In this document: positions 1-7,121 of the stretch, piece by piece
How the letters are laid out: each line of letters begins with the position of its first letter
Position numbering within the stretch: position 1 is the stretch's first letter
Assembly: GCA_963558185.1 (NCBI GenBank)
Contig: CAUWFE010000007.1
Span: 1 to 64,000, forward strand
Direction of reading: 5' to 3'
Source of the DNA: UMGS1663 sp963558185
GTDB taxonomy: Bacteria > Bacillota > Clostridia > TANB77 > CAG-508
Length of the DNA stretch: 64,000 nucleotides
Made by a program: the position numbers and the translations under genes
Notes under the pieces: model-generated
Database searches by the model: none
Told to the model about the DNA's origin: nothing
What the model saw: only the letters and a program-made list of their open reading frames with translations

Positions 1-1
1 A

Positions 2-193
2 AGTTTAGCAAAAACAGGAACAGAGTTCTGGCTTTCGTCGCGTTGCGTGTATGCGTACTGGAGCAACGCTTACTTCAGCTTGCGCTATATGTCAGGCAGT
101 GGTACATTTAGCGGTAGCGGTGTGTTCGGCTCTGGCACTGGCGCGTACTCTTATTGTCGCGGCTTGCGTCCGGTCTTGCAGGTTTCTAAATAG
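2..193 (+). CDS. DGR target protein, C-terminal variable domain (5' end outside window)
   Basis: The reading frame runs in from the left edge and stops at TAG 191-193. Read in this frame it gives TGTEFWLSSR, then aromatic and small variable residues, then LRYMSGSG, and ends RGLRPVLQVSK. The FWLSSR...LRYM...RGLRPV skeleton is typical of C-type-lectin-like ligand-binding domains (DUF6273-like) at the C-terminus of DGR targets. The variable repeat covers codons from about 25 to 181. Variable positions carry Tyr, Ser, Gly and Ala, where the template encodes Asn or Thr. The protein is probably exported or displayed, but the N-terminal part is not visible, so location is inference. Confidence 0.8.
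   Translation, partial: SLAKTGTEFWLSSRCVYAYWSNAYFSLRYMSGSGTFSGSGVFGSGTGAYSYCRGLRPVLQVSK
25..181 (+). repeat. DGR variable repeat (VR)
   Basis: These 157 bp align without gaps to the template repeat at 945-1101 (offset 920). By my count 16 positions differ: 50, 56, 63, 71, 78, 113, 114, 119, 120, 128, 129, 134, 135, 143, 146 and 152. Every one is an adenine in TR (11 A to G, 5 A to T). The 122 non-adenine positions are identical. The last 29 bp (153-181) are invariant and rich in GC, as expected for the initiation-of-mutagenic-homing segment. Confidence 0.95.
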
Positions 194-252
194 TCTGATA
201 TCCAGGCTTGAAAACCTTGAAATAGGCGAAAATTTGAACTTTAGAGTAAAAT

Positions 253-283
253 GCTCCCTAAACGACCTTTGGCGTTTGGGAGC
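253..283 (+). other. Long hairpin downstream of the VR
   Basis: Arm 253-264 pairs with 273-283 over 11 bp with one bulged T at 259. The apical CC/GG pair (266-267 with 271-272) extends it around a three-base TTT loop, with A265 bulged. It lies 60 bp after the target stop codon. DGRs often carry a hairpin or cruciform just 3' of the VR that promotes homing. It is not followed directly by a T-run, so it is a poor intrinsic terminator. Confidence 0.6.
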
Positions 284-385
284 GCTCTGGGGTCAGCCGT
301 TATGATTTTTTTAGAATAATGTGTGCTTTACAATATATAAGAATATTATTGTAACAGTATTAATTTATAATAAATGAGGTAACAA

Positions 386-859
386 ATGATAAAATATGAA
401 AATATAAGAGACATGGAAACAGAATATCATGAAAAATATCCAAATTCTATATTGCTTGTATTGAATGGAAACTTTTATAATGTTTATGGAAAAGATACAT
501 ATTTACTATGTTATATTTTTAAATTTAAGCTCATAAATAAATTATATAAAACAATAGAAGATAAAGATATATATATCCCCAAAACTGGTTTTCCAAGAGG
601 AAATCTTGATAAAATTCTAGTAGAGCTTGAAGATAAAAAAATCAATTATGTTATAAAAGTGAAAGATAAAAGCGACATATTTAAGGATTTTAAAAAATTA
701 AATACCTATAAAAGAAGATATGAATCCGCAGAAAAATACTGCATGGATAAAATAAAATTAGATGAACTTCTACATAAATGTGATGAATTCTGTGGAAAAA
801 AAGATTTTGCAAATATTATAAGCAAAATGCACAACTATATAAAAGAGTATATAGAGTAG
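386..859 (+). CDS. MutS domain-I-like DGR accessory protein (first copy)
   Basis: A 157-residue protein with GAGG (376-379) 6 bp before ATG. Residues 22-40 read ILLVLNGNFYNVYGKDT, closely like the N-terminal mismatch-recognition domain of MutS (the GxFYExxGxDA signature). GFPRGNLDKIL (68-78) and INYVIKV (86-92) follow, like the later part of that domain (xxPxxxLxxYLxxLxxxGxxVxIxxQ). No MutS ATPase region is present. MutS-like (MSL) proteins of this kind are known beside some DGRs. It sits between VR and TR, the position avd takes in the Bordetella phage element. A lysine-rich C-terminus could bind nucleic acid. The role is inferred from context. Confidence 0.7.
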   Translation: MIKYENIRDMETEYHEKYPNSILLVLNGNFYNVYGKDTYLLCYIFKFKLINKLYKTIEDKDIYIPKTGFPRGNLDKILVELEDKKINYVIKVKDKSDIFKDFKKLNTYKRRYESAEKYCMDKIKLDELLHKCDEFCGKKDFANIISKMHNYIKEYIE

Positions 860-944
860 CTTTACATTATATTTGCAAATATGTGTATAGCATAAATTAG
901 GGCATGGTTGATAGTTGACTAGGAATAGTTTGAAGAACACGTCT

Positions 945-1101
945 GTTCTGGCTTTCGTCGCGTTGCGTGAATGCGAACTGGAACAACGCTAACTTCAACT
1001 TGCGCTATATGTCAGGCAGTGGTACATTTAGCAATAGCAATGTGTTCAACTCTAACACTGGCACGAACTCTAATTGTCGCGGCTTGCGTCCGGTCTTGCA
1101 G
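945..1101 (+). repeat. DGR template repeat (TR)
   Basis: This non-coding copy of the VR holds 35 adenines, concentrated in AAC/AAT codons when read in the target frame: 12 Asn codons, of which 11 are altered in the present VR, plus one ACG altered to GCG. It is flanked by very AT-rich DNA but is itself near balanced in base composition, so its sequence is under protein-level constraint through the VR. It should be transcribed on the + strand as part of the DGR RNA that primes cDNA synthesis. Confidence 0.95.
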
Positions 1102-1404
1102 ATTCTATAAAACTTATTGATATGCCAACCTAATTACTGGACTTAATATAATAAATTTTGATTAGCAATTTATATTTTTTTAAGTTGTTTGTAATTAAAA
1201 GTTACATACCCGAAGCTATAGAAACAAACCGATGTCCTTGTAAGTGTTTACATTAAAAAGAAAGTTTGACATAAGAAAACATACATAAAAAAGAAAAGCT
1301 ATTATTATTTTATTTTCTAAAGTTCATCAAAATAAATATTATTTTGAATAGAGGAAACTTAAATTAAGGAGAAAATATAATAAGATGCAATCTCTTAATA
1401 AACT

Positions 1405-1505
1405 TTGGTAAACACCCTAAAGAAAAGATAGATGAAATTTTTTGTTAGTAGTAATTCAATAATTTATTGTAATGTCGAAGGGGATAAATTTCTAATACTA
1501 TCTCT
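1405..1505 (+). pseudogene. Possible decayed third MutS-like fragment
   Basis: In the 459-bp gap between TR and the next gene, PKEKIDEIF and, after shifts of frame, NSIIYCNVEGDKFLILSL can be read. Their order and spacing resemble the GFPxxxLDKIL...INYVIxxKDK part of the neighbouring MutS-like proteins. The match is short and broken by stops, so this is weak. The rest of 1102-1560 shows only AT-rich sequence with no other convincing signal; part of it may belong to the TR RNA. Confidence 0.25.
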
Positions 1506-1560
1506 CCACTTAAAAATGCGAGTGGTTCTTTATTATAAATATTAATTTTAGGAGTAAAAA

Positions 1561-2169
1561 ATGTCAGAAACTGTCGAATTTGAAATAAAGAAACAGTTTG
1601 AAAATTATATTGTAATTGTAAAAACAATGTCAAAAGATAGAGAAAAAGGCTTTTTTGATGCATATGGAAAAGATGCTCTTATTTTAGGTTATATAATGAA
1701 ACTAAAAATAAGATATCGCAATTTTAAAGTTGCAAAAACATTCAAAAAAATGCATTATATTGACAAAAACGGTAAAGAAAATCAAAAAATGCAAAAAATT
1801 TTTACAGCATATAGTGGAATACCATTATATAAAATGCAAGAAATGATAAGTGTATTAAACTATTATCATGTAAATTATATTATTGTTGATAAGATGCAAA
1901 ATTACCAAATTACACATATTAGACAATTTAAGGATAACAAATATGAGTTTTACTATAAAAAAGGGTTGTACTATAAAAGAATTGTGTATAAAATGAAAAT
2001 GATAAATGAATTTTTAAGAGCAAATTCAGATAGTGGAGAAATATTATATCTTATTTATGATATTGAAAGATGTATAGATGACTATCGCAAGAGGAAAAAA
2101 AGCCTAAGAAAAATTAGAGAAAATTGGAAAATTGAAGATGAAACCAGAAGAAAAAATAGAAAAATATAA
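1561..2169 (+). CDS. MutS domain-I-like DGR accessory protein (second copy)
   Basis: A 202-residue protein; TTAGGAG (1548-1554) precedes ATG by 6 bp. Residues 29-41 read KGFFDAYGKDALI, and SGIPLYKMQEMISVL (85-99) then VNYIIVDK (104-111) follow, the same order of motifs as in the 386-859 protein and in MutS domain I. It has an extra insert (about 58-80) and a long basic C-terminal tail (IDDYRKRKKSLRKIRENW). The 3' end overlaps the start of the avd-like gene, which implies translational coupling. Two diverged MutS-like genes around one TR is unusual. Confidence 0.7.
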   Translation: MSETVEFEIKKQFENYIVIVKTMSKDREKGFFDAYGKDALILGYIMKLKIRYRNFKVAKTFKKMHYIDKNGKENQKMQKIFTAYSGIPLYKMQEMISVLNYYHVNYIIVDKMQNYQITHIRQFKDNKYEFYYKKGLYYKRIVYKMKMINEFLRANSDSGEILYLIYDIERCIDDYRKRKKSLRKIRENWKIEDETRRKNRKI

Positions 2170-2584
2170 AATTTCAGAAAATAGCAATGAATTAAAAAAT
2201 ATAAGTGTAGATAGTGATTTTGACAATAATGTTTTTAAATTTGTTATTGAAGAAAAATTCAAATTATTAAATTACACTTATGAATACATAGACAAGGTAT
2301 ATGAAGATATTGCTAATTTTCCCAAAAAACATAATCTTATAAAAAATGAATTAATAAAAACGTCATTTGAATTATTAGAAAAAATTAGTTCAGGGAATTA
2401 TAGCCACAATAAAAAATATAAAAAGCAAATGGCTGACGAAGCTGTTGGAAAAGTCAAAATTTTATATTTTTTATTATATATGATGGAAAAAAATAAAATG
2501 ATTTCAAATAAATTAATCCATAAATTAAGACTTCAACTAGATAATATTTCAAAATGTTTAGTTGGTTGGAGAAGGGCAATTTAA
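2138..2584 (+). CDS. avd: Avd-like DGR accessory variability determinant (four-helix bundle)
   Basis: ATG 2138 gives 148 residues; a TTG two codons upstream is also open. After a roughly 30-residue charged leader the protein is almost all helical. The Avd-type landmarks are IANFPKKHNLIKNEL (58-72), a lysine-rich segment, VGKVKILYFLLYMM (103-116), and the C-terminal ISNKL...LDNISKCLVGWRR, equivalent to the LGGW ending of Avd proteins. Avd forms a positively charged pentamer that binds the DGR reverse transcriptase and RNA. The gene overlaps the second MutS-like gene by 32 bp and is 72 bp before the RT. Confidence 0.8.
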   Translation: MKPEEKIEKYKISENSNELKNISVDSDFDNNVFKFVIEEKFKLLNYTYEYIDKVYEDIANFPKKHNLIKNELIKTSFELLEKISSGNYSHNKKYKKQMADEAVGKVKILYFLLYMMEKNKMISNKLIHKLRLQLDNISKCLVGWRRAI

Positions 2585-2656
2585 TAAGATGTAAATTAAG
2601 ATGACATACTTAAGTTGCTTTTATATAATTAGAAATCATTTTGAAAGAGGAAATAA

Positions 2657-3658
2657 GTGAAAAGATTAAAAAATTTATATGAAAATATGTATAAACCAGA
2701 AAATATAAAAGAATGTTATTATGAAGTTATTCGTAATACGAAAAACAAAAGACAAGTTTATCAGCTACAAAAAAATGCTGAAAAGGTAATTAAATCAATT
2801 TATGAAGAGTTAAAAAATGAAAAATATGTTGTTGGAAAATACAACATATTTGTTATTTATGAGCCAAAACAAAGAATAATTGTTAGTCAAGGAATGAAAA
2901 ATAAAATAATAAATCATTTAATTGCAAGAGAAATATTATATCCCGCAATTCTTCCATGCTTAGTACCATATAATGTTGCGAGTAGACCAAACATGGGTAC
3001 TAGAAAAGCTTTGGAATATCTGGAAAGATATAGAAAATATTTTGCTTCTAGAAAAGAAAAATATTTTGTTTTAAAGTGCGATATAAGTCGATTTTTTATG
3101 AGTATTGATCATAAAATTTTGAAAAAGAAACTTAGAAAAAAAATTAAAGATCCAAAAGCTTTAAAAATAGTATTTGATGTAATTGATAGTTATTGTACAG
3201 GACTTGGAATTGGTAGTATGACAAGTCAAGTTTTAGCTATTTTTTACTTAAATGATATGGACCACTTCATTAAAGAAGATTTAAAGATAAAAGGATATAT
3301 TAGGTATCAAGATGATTTTTTATTATTTTCAGAGTCTAAAGAATATTTGGAAATGTGTTTAGAAAAGATAAAAGAATTTTTAAAAAAAGAAAAATTAACA
3401 CTAAATGTCAAAACGAGAATTTACTCAAGTAATGAAAACATATGCTTTTTAGGAAGAAATATGTATGGGCAATATACAAAAAGAAGGACTGTAAAAAGAA
3501 AAATGAAAAGAAGATTTTATTTATTAAAAGAAGGTAAAATTACTTTAAATAGCTATATAGCTTCAAAAATATGTTATGAAAAATTAATGCGGAACTCCAA
3601 ATATACTTACAAAAAACTAATTTTATATACTTGTATTTTTAGAAAAAACAAGATATAA
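2657..3658 (+). CDS. DGR reverse transcriptase
   Basis: GTG start with GAAAGAGG (2643-2650) 6 bp upstream; 333 residues, the usual size of DGR RTs. Visible motifs are QGMKNKIINHLIARE (78-92), PYNVASRPNMGT (104-115), the palm aspartates in KCDISRFFMSID (140-151), GIGSMTSQ (184-191), which is the [I/L/V]GxxxSQ box seen in DGR and related RTs, and the catalytic YQDD (217-220). There is no group II intron maturase or endonuclease domain. It would make adenine-mutagenised cDNA from TR RNA. It is the last gene of the cassette. Confidence 0.93.
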   Translation: MKRLKNLYENMYKPENIKECYYEVIRNTKNKRQVYQLQKNAEKVIKSIYEELKNEKYVVGKYNIFVIYEPKQRIIVSQGMKNKIINHLIAREILYPAILPCLVPYNVASRPNMGTRKALEYLERYRKYFASRKEKYFVLKCDISRFFMSIDHKILKKKLRKKIKDPKALKIVFDVIDSYCTGLGIGSMTSQVLAIFYLNDMDHFIKEDLKIKGYIRYQDDFLLFSESKEYLEMCLEKIKEFLKKEKLTLNVKTRIYSSNENICFLGRNMYGQYTKRRTVKRKMKRRFYLLKEGKITLNSYIASKICYEKLMRNSKYTYKKLILYTCIFRKNKI

Positions 3659-3765
3659 TAAATTGCATGTAAAACCAAGATAAAGAGGTAATTGCTGAAA
3701 GAAATTAAAAATCTTTCATAACTATGTGTGCCTTTAAGTAAAAAAAGAAAGGGATGAAATTAAAA

Positions 3766-4059
3766 ATGGAAGTTAAGGTAAGTAAAGAAGAAATTTTACA
3801 TATAGCAAACTTAGCAAGTTTAAATATAAAAGAAGAAGAAATAGAAAAATATAGAGAAAATTTACAAGAAATATTACAATTTGCAGAAGTAGTAAATCAA
3901 GTAAATGTAGAAGAATTAGCAGAAACAATAGGAGAAGAAAACAAATTTAATGCATTTAGAAAAGACGAAATCAAAGATTTCGAAAACAAAGAAGGAATAA
4001 TGGCAAATGCACCAGAAAAAGTACAAAATATGTTTAAAGTTCCTAAAGTAGTAGGGTAG
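3766..4059 (+). CDS. gatC: Asp-tRNA(Asn)/Glu-tRNA(Gln) amidotransferase subunit C
   Basis: 97 residues beginning MEVKVSKEEILHIANLASL, the standard GatC N-terminus. The ORF is open from ATG 3754, but AAAGAAAGGG touches that codon, whereas ATG 3766 lies 12 bp after it, so 3766 is preferred. GatC wraps around GatA and GatB and stabilises the amidotransferase that converts Glu-tRNA(Gln) and Asp-tRNA(Asn). The C-terminal NAPEKVQNMFKVPKVVG is conserved in the family. It is 12 bp before gatA, in one operon with gatA and gatB. Confidence 0.93.
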   Translation: MEVKVSKEEILHIANLASLNIKEEEIEKYRENLQEILQFAEVVNQVNVEELAETIGEENKFNAFRKDEIKDFENKEGIMANAPEKVQNMFKVPKVVG

Positions 4060-4071
4060 AGGAGGAAAGTA

Positions 4072-5529
4072 ATGGATATTACAAAACTTACAGTTCATGA
4101 ATTACAAGAAAAATTAGAAAACAAAGAATTAACTGTTACACAAATAGTACAAGCATATGCAGACAAAATAAATGAAAATGAAGAAAAAGTACAAGCTTTT
4201 CTTTCAACAAATATAGAGAAAGCTTTAGAAGAAGCAAAAAAAATAGATGAAGAAGGAAGAAAAACTAAACTTTCAGGTATTCCAATAGGAATTAAAGATA
4301 ACATATGCACAAATGGAGAAAAAACAACATGTGCTTCAAAAATTTTAGAAAATTTTGTCTCTCCATATGATGCAACAGTTATAGAAAACTTAAAAAAAGA
4401 AAATATCATTTCATTAGGTAAATTAAATATGGACGAATTTGCAATGGGAGGTTCTACTGAAAATTCAGCATTTAAAATTACAAAAAATCCATGGAATTTA
4501 AATACAGTACCAGGAGGTTCATCAGGAGGCTCAGCAGCAGCAGTTGCAGCAAATATGGTACCATGGGCATTAGGCTCAGATACAGGAGGTTCTATTAGAC
4601 AACCAGCATCATTTTGTGGTGTAGTAGGATTAAAACCAACATATGGTTTAGTATCTCGTTATGGGTTAGTAGCATTTGCATCTTCACTAGATCAAATAGG
4701 GCCAATTACAAAAGATGTAACAGATAGTAGTATATTATTAAATTTATTAGCAGGCCATGATGAAAAAGATTCAACATCTTCAAAAATAGAAAAAAAAGAT
4801 TACACAAAAGCACTAAAAAAGGATGTAAAAGGAATGAAAATAGGAATTCCAAAAGAATTTTTTGGTGAAGGGCTAAATGAAGAAGTAAAAGAAAAATTAG
4901 AACAAGCAATATCAATGTATAAAGAGTTAGGAGCTGAAATAGAAGAATTTTCATTAGATATAGCAAAATATTCATTAGCAGCATATTACATTATAGCTTG
5001 TGCAGAAGCAAGTTCAAACTTAGGAAGGTTTGATGGTGTTAGATATGGATATAGAACTAAAAATTATACAGATGTAAAAGAGTTATTCAAAAATTCAAGA
5101 AGTGAAGGTTTTGGAGAAGAAGTAAAAAGAAGAATTATATTAGGAACATATGTATTATCTTCAGGATACTATGATGCATATTATAAAAAAGCTCAAAAAG
5201 TACGTACATTTGTAAAAAAAGAATTTGAAAAAGCCTTTGAAAAATATGATATTATATTAACTCCAACATCTCCAACAGTAGCATTTGAAATAAATTCAAA
5301 ATGCAATAATCCGTTAGAAATGTATTTATCAGATATTTGCACAGTTTCAGTTAATATTGCAGGGCTTCCAGCAATATCTATACCATGTGGAGTAAACAGC
5401 AAAGGAATGCCAATAGGAATGCAATTAATAGGAAATAAGTTTGCAGAAGAAACTATTTTGCAAGCAGCATATACTTTTGAACAAACTATAAAATTTAGAG
5501 ATAAATATGAACCAAAATTTAAAAACTAA
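4072..5529 (+). CDS. gatA: Asp-tRNA(Asn)/Glu-tRNA(Gln) amidotransferase subunit A
   Basis: 485 residues, the normal length. This amidase subunit releases ammonia from glutamine and channels it to GatB. The Ser-cisSer-Lys triad is visible: Lys75 in GIPIGIKDN, the serine of GGSSGGS near 150, and Ser174 in GSDTGGSIRQP. AGGAGG at 4060-4065 sets the start. It is the second gene of gatCAB, needed where glutaminyl- and/or asparaginyl-tRNA synthetase is missing. Confidence 0.97.
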   Translation: MDITKLTVHELQEKLENKELTVTQIVQAYADKINENEEKVQAFLSTNIEKALEEAKKIDEEGRKTKLSGIPIGIKDNICTNGEKTTCASKILENFVSPYDATVIENLKKENIISLGKLNMDEFAMGGSTENSAFKITKNPWNLNTVPGGSSGGSAAAVAANMVPWALGSDTGGSIRQPASFCGVVGLKPTYGLVSRYGLVAFASSLDQIGPITKDVTDSSILLNLLAGHDEKDSTSSKIEKKDYTKALKKDVKGMKIGIPKEFFGEGLNEEVKEKLEQAISMYKELGAEIEEFSLDIAKYSLAAYYIIACAEASSNLGRFDGVRYGYRTKNYTDVKELFKNSRSEGFGEEVKRRIILGTYVLSSGYYDAYYKKAQKVRTFVKKEFEKAFEKYDIILTPTSPTVAFEINSKCNNPLEMYLSDICTVSVNIAGLPAISIPCGVNSKGMPIGMQLIGNKFAEETILQAAYTFEQTIKFRDKYEPKFKN

Positions 5530-5541
5530 GGGGGAAGAAAG

Positions 5542-6978
5542 ATGCCAAGAGAAGATTATGAAATGGTGATAGGGCTAGAAGTGCATGCAGAACTTTCAAC
5601 AAAAACAAAAATATTTTGTTCATGCCCAACAGAATTTGGAGCAGAGCCTAATACACATATATGCCCAGTATGTATGGCACTTCCAGGAGCTTTGCCAGTA
5701 TTAAATGAAAAAGTTGTAGAATATGCAGTAAAAGCAGGGCTTGCAACAAATTGTGAAATATCAAGAAATAGTAAAAACGATAGAAAAAACTATTTTTATC
5801 CAGATACTCCAAGAGCATATCAAATATCTCAATTTGATAAACCACTTTGTGAGCATGGATATATTGAAATAGAAACAGATGCCGGAAAAAAGAAAATAGG
5901 CTTAACAAGAATTCATATAGAAGATGATGCAGGAAAATTAAACCATAATGAATTTGGAGAAGGTAGTTTAGTTGACTTAAATAGAGCAGGAGTACCTTTA
6001 ATAGAAATAGTTTCTGAACCTGATATAGCAAATGCTCAAGAAGCAGAAGCATATTTGAAAAAATTGAAGGCAATATTAGAATATATAGAAGTATCTGATT
6101 GCAAAATGGAAGAAGGTTCATTTAGAGCAGATGTTAACGTTTCTGTAAAGAAAAAAGGTAGTAGCAAACTAGGAACACGTACAGAAATGAAAAATATGAG
6201 TTCTTTTAAATCAATTACAAGAGCAATAAATTATGAAGCAGAAAGGCAAATAGAAGAACTAGAAAATGGAGGAACTATTGTACAAACAACATTAAGATGG
6301 GACGATGTTTCAGGAAAAACTTTTGCTATGAGAGATAAAGAAGATGCACAAGATTATAGATATTTTCCAGAACCAGATTTAGTAGCAATTAAACTCTCAG
6401 AAGAATATATACAAAATATTAAAAATAGTTTACCAGAGTTACCAGAAAGTAGAAAAAAGAGATATTTAGAAGAATATAAATTATCAGAAAAAGATAGTAG
6501 GCTATTAACAGCTTCTAAATATTTATCAGATATGTTTGAAAAAACTGAAAGCATTTGTCATAATGCAAAGGCAGTGGCAAATTGGTTATTATCTGATGTA
6601 TCTAGAATCTTAAATGAAAAAGAGCAAGAACCAGAATCTATTCCATTTACAGCAGAGCAATTAGCAAAAATGATAGAACTTATCGAAAAAGGAACAATAA
6701 GTTCAGCTATAGGTAAAAAGGTATTAGAAGAATTATTTGAGAATCCAAAAGATCCAGAAATAATTATAAAAGAAAAAGGATGGATACAAATTTCTGATGA
6801 AGGTGCAATACGTGAAATTGTAGAGAAAATATTAGCAGATAACCCACAATCTATAGCAGATTATAAAGCTGGAAAAGATAGAGCTTTAGGCTTTTTAGTA
6901 GGACAAGCAATGAAACAAACTAAAGGAAAAGCAAATCCTCAAATGCTTAATAAAATGTTTATAGAAGGAATGAAATAA
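5542..6978 (+). CDS. gatB: Asp-tRNA(Asn)/Glu-tRNA(Gln) amidotransferase subunit B
   Basis: 478 residues. The N-terminus YEMVIGLEVHAELSTKTKIF and the CSCPTEFG...ICPVC cysteines are the GatB signature zinc-binding region, and RIHIEDDAGK belongs to the kinase-like active site. The C-terminal YqeY-like tail domain that grips the tRNA ends with GKANPQMLNKMF. GatB phosphorylates and amidates the misacylated tRNA with ammonia from GatA. GGGGG at 5530-5534 precedes the ATG, 12 bp after gatA. A terminator follows. Confidence 0.97.
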   Translation: MPREDYEMVIGLEVHAELSTKTKIFCSCPTEFGAEPNTHICPVCMALPGALPVLNEKVVEYAVKAGLATNCEISRNSKNDRKNYFYPDTPRAYQISQFDKPLCEHGYIEIETDAGKKKIGLTRIHIEDDAGKLNHNEFGEGSLVDLNRAGVPLIEIVSEPDIANAQEAEAYLKKLKAILEYIEVSDCKMEEGSFRADVNVSVKKKGSSKLGTRTEMKNMSSFKSITRAINYEAERQIEELENGGTIVQTTLRWDDVSGKTFAMRDKEDAQDYRYFPEPDLVAIKLSEEYIQNIKNSLPELPESRKKRYLEEYKLSEKDSRLLTASKYLSDMFEKTESICHNAKAVANWLLSDVSRILNEKEQEPESIPFTAEQLAKMIELIEKGTISSAIGKKVLEELFENPKDPEIIIKEKGWIQISDEGAIREIVEKILADNPQSIADYKAGKDRALGFLVGQAMKQTKGKANPQMLNKMFIEGMK

Positions 6979-6986
6979 TATCAATA

Positions 6987-7022
6987 AAATTCTAATAATA
7001 TTAAGTTATTATTAGAATTTTT
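6987..7022 (+). terminator. Intrinsic terminator of gatCAB
   Basis: A perfect 13-bp stem (6987-6999 with 7008-7020) around an 8-base loop, ending in a run of T. It starts 8 bp after the gatB stop. Confidence 0.8.
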
Positions 7023-7048
7023 ATGTATACGGTAAAAAATGACATAAT

Positions 7049-7077
7049 TTGACATAAAACTTTAAATATGATATAAT
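7049..7077 (+). promoter_or_regulatory. Sigma-A promoter for the glycosyltransferase genes
   Basis: TTGACA (7049-7054) and TATAAT (7072-7077) are both consensus, separated by exactly 17 bp. They lie 45 bp before the first gene. Confidence 0.8.
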
Positions 7078-7121
7078 TAATCAGATAAAAAAATATTTTT
7101 TTTTCTAAAGGAGAAAATAAG

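Noticed and set aside
253..283. Ordinary intrinsic terminator after the target gene
   Set aside because: The stem is followed by GCTCTGGGGTCAGCC and not a T-run; the T-rich stretch comes only about 25 bp later.
51..305. 84-residue open frame MRTGATLTSA... across the VR
   Set aside because: It is out of frame with the lectin-like reading frame that contains TEFWLSSR and RGLRPV, and it lacks a ribosome-binding site; the substitutions make sense only in the other frame.
1..1105. CRISPR or simple duplicated-gene explanation for the two GC-rich repeats
   Set aside because: There are only two copies 920 bp apart, and all differences fall on adenines of one copy, which neither a CRISPR array nor a normal duplication would give.
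1445..1663. Minus-strand 72-residue frame overlapping the second MutS-like gene start
   Set aside because: Leu/Phe-rich composition of the complement of AT-rich coding DNA, with no ribosome-binding site.
2657..3658. Group II intron or retron reverse transcriptase
   Set aside because: No maturase/endonuclease domain or intron domain V/VI-like sequence nearby and no retron msr-msd; TR/VR pair and Avd-like gene fit a DGR.
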